Shown: one piece after another, positions 63,389 to 64,000 of the stretch
Numbering within the stretch: the stretch's first letter is position 1
How the letters are laid out: every line of letters begins with the position of its first letter
Assembly: GCA_026645945.1 (NCBI GenBank)
Contig: JAPKMO010000008.1
Span: forward strand, 1-64,000
From: Anaerolineae bacterium
Lineage (GTDB): Bacteria; Chloroflexota; Anaerolineae; Aggregatilineales; Phototrophicaceae
Reading direction: 5' to 3'
Length of the DNA: 64,000 nucleotides
Translations under genes and position numbers: made by a program
The notes under the pieces: generated by a model
Told to the model about the DNA's origin: nothing
Databases searched by the model: none
Seen by the model: only the letters and a program-made list of their open reading frames with translations

Positions 63389-64000
63389 TCAGTCCGGTGT
63401 CACAAAGCGGACTTCAAACAGCCTGGGCCAGCGTTTGCCGGTCAGGTAAAAAACTTCTTTCTGAGGATCGTAGGCGATGCCGTTCAGCACCGAATCATCG
63501 GCCAGGCTGCTGCGTTCCTCATCGGTCAGCAGGTCGCCGGCGAAGATGACGGCCTTCACCTCGCCGCTGTTTTTGTCAATCTGGAAGATCAGATCGGAAT
63601 ACCAAATGTTGGCATAAATCCAGTCATCCACGCATTCCAGTTCGTTCAGCAGGCTTAATGGCCGCCCTTGGAACGCCCATTCGCTGACCGGGCGGCCTTC
63701 CAGGCTGATGAGCCGCTCATCGGTGGCCTCGAAGGTTTGCGGGTCGCGGACGGTCAGGGTGTCCGTGCCATCGCTCATAAAAAGCTGCTGGCCGTCGTAA
63801 CACAGTCCCCAGCCCTCGCCTTCGTACTCAAACACGCCCACCTGCTCGAAGGTTTCCAGGTCGTAAACGAAGGCGGTTTGCTCGCGCCAGGTGATCTGGA
63901 TAAGGCGGTCTTCGACCAGCGCCAGCCCCTCGGCAAAATATTCGGCGGGTACGTCCACCTGCTTCAGCACTTCGCCGGTTTCAGGGTCCACCTGCCGCAG
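63389..64000 (-). CDS. glutaminyl-peptide cyclotransferase family protein (partial, 5' end outside window)
   Basis: The 204 codons visible form the C-terminal part of a five-bladed propeller of the glutamine cyclotransferase family (PF05096-like), which converts N-terminal Gln to pyroglutamate. Recognisable segments are YFAEGLALVEDRLIQITWREQTAFVYDL, GEGWGLCYDGQQLFMSDGTDTL, LNELECVDDWIYANIWYSD and VLNGIAYDPQKEVFYLTGKRWPRLFEV. The frame is open through position 64000, so the real start and any signal peptide lie beyond the window. The GTG at 63991 lies within a propeller strand and is not the start. Confidence 0.9.
   Translation of the reverse strand: MRQVDPETGEVLKQVDVPAEYFAEGLALVEDRLIQITWREQTAFVYDLETFEQVGVFEYEGEGWGLCYDGQQLFMSDGTDTLTVRDPQTFEATDERLISLEGRPVSEWAFQGRPLSLLNELECVDDWIYANIWYSDLIFQIDKNSGEVKAVIFAGDLLTDEERSSLADDSVLNGIAYDPQKEVFYLTGKRWPRLFEVRFVTPD

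Noticed and set aside
1-64000. CRISPR arrays, insertion sequences, prophage or integrase genes
   Set aside because: No regularly spaced repeats, transposase motifs, Tyr or Ser recombinases or phage structural genes were seen on either strand.

Overview
The window is about 63-65 percent GC by eye, densely coded on both strands, and looks like chromosomal DNA of a Chloroflexota bacterium, most likely Anaerolineae or a close relative. This placement is an inference from gene content and style: a PucR regulator, a type I-beta DAHP synthase fused to chorismate mutase, a DUF951 gene translationally coupled to an MGDG-synthase-like GT28, a DUF433/DUF5615 toxin-antitoxin pair, GT87-type membrane glycosyltransferases, a solitary CpaF-type ATPase, and short dispersed repeats of types I associate with Chloroflexota genomes. 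There is no rRNA, no CRISPR array, no prophage and no recognisable insertion sequence. One tRNA gene (Cys, GCA) is present with a clear promoter and terminator.

Layout. 0-9.4 kb: Dps, a CtpE-like P-type ATPase, a small unknown protein, an Amt ammonium transporter, then a leftward group with a GT87-like membrane protein, TrmB, a DUF368 protein and DedA (the last two are the two known undecaprenyl-phosphate translocase families side by side). 9.5-14.7 kb: a leftward BMP-type (nucleoside-type) ABC importer with two permeases and one double-ATPase, but no substrate-binding lipoprotein. 14.8-21 kb: a TPR protein, DAHP synthase/chorismate mutase, a toxin-antitoxin cassette lying between 21-bp direct repeats, an RfaE1-type sugar kinase, an orphan CpaF ATPase with a proline-rich tail, and a LuxR regulator built on a degenerate histidine-kinase core. 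21-25 kb: glycan genes (GT9-GT26 fusion, GT4, polytopic membrane protein). 25-33 kb: tRNA-Cys, DUF1003 with a structured leader, an FAD-linked oxidase, HlyIII, enoyl-CoA hydratase, LysM-M23 peptidase, PucR, and an alkyltransferase-like protein. 33-40 kb: M32 carboxypeptidase, Nudix, flavodoxin, DinB, HD and site-2-protease genes, DUF951 and GT28. 40-48.7 kb: S41 protease, sugar nucleotidyltransferase, TyrA-like dehydrogenase, GT87, a DUF6056-like gene broken by an in-frame TAG, and a triple-PDZ secreted protein.

48.8-53.2 kb holds the most unusual locus: two tandem paralogous proteins of about 725 residues, each with an all-helical N-terminal half that recalls alpha/alpha-toroid (prenyltransferase/terpene-cyclase-like) repeats and a C-terminal APH-fold kinase with all its catalytic residues. 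I do not recognise this architecture. It is followed by a nucleotide-sugar dehydrogenase with its own promoter, a winged-helix/beta protein, a PlsC-like acyltransferase, a lone receiver domain and DUF2294. 57.4-64 kb: a SERCA-type Ca2+-ATPase preceded by a structured leader that ends in an intrinsic terminator (a riboswitch-like arrangement of no class I can name), small charged and zinc-ribbon proteins, a CBS pair, a PII-like protein coupled to a CPA2 antiporter, and a truncated glutamine cyclotransferase.

Recurring themes are envelope glycan and lipid-carrier metabolism, cation homeostasis (two P-type ATPases, a Kef/NapA-like antiporter, DUF1003, Dps) and exported PDZ or peptidase proteins. 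Start codons were chosen by Shine-Dalgarno placement and often differ from the longest possible reading frame. Many genes overlap by 4 bases (ATGA or GTGA), which indicates translational coupling.
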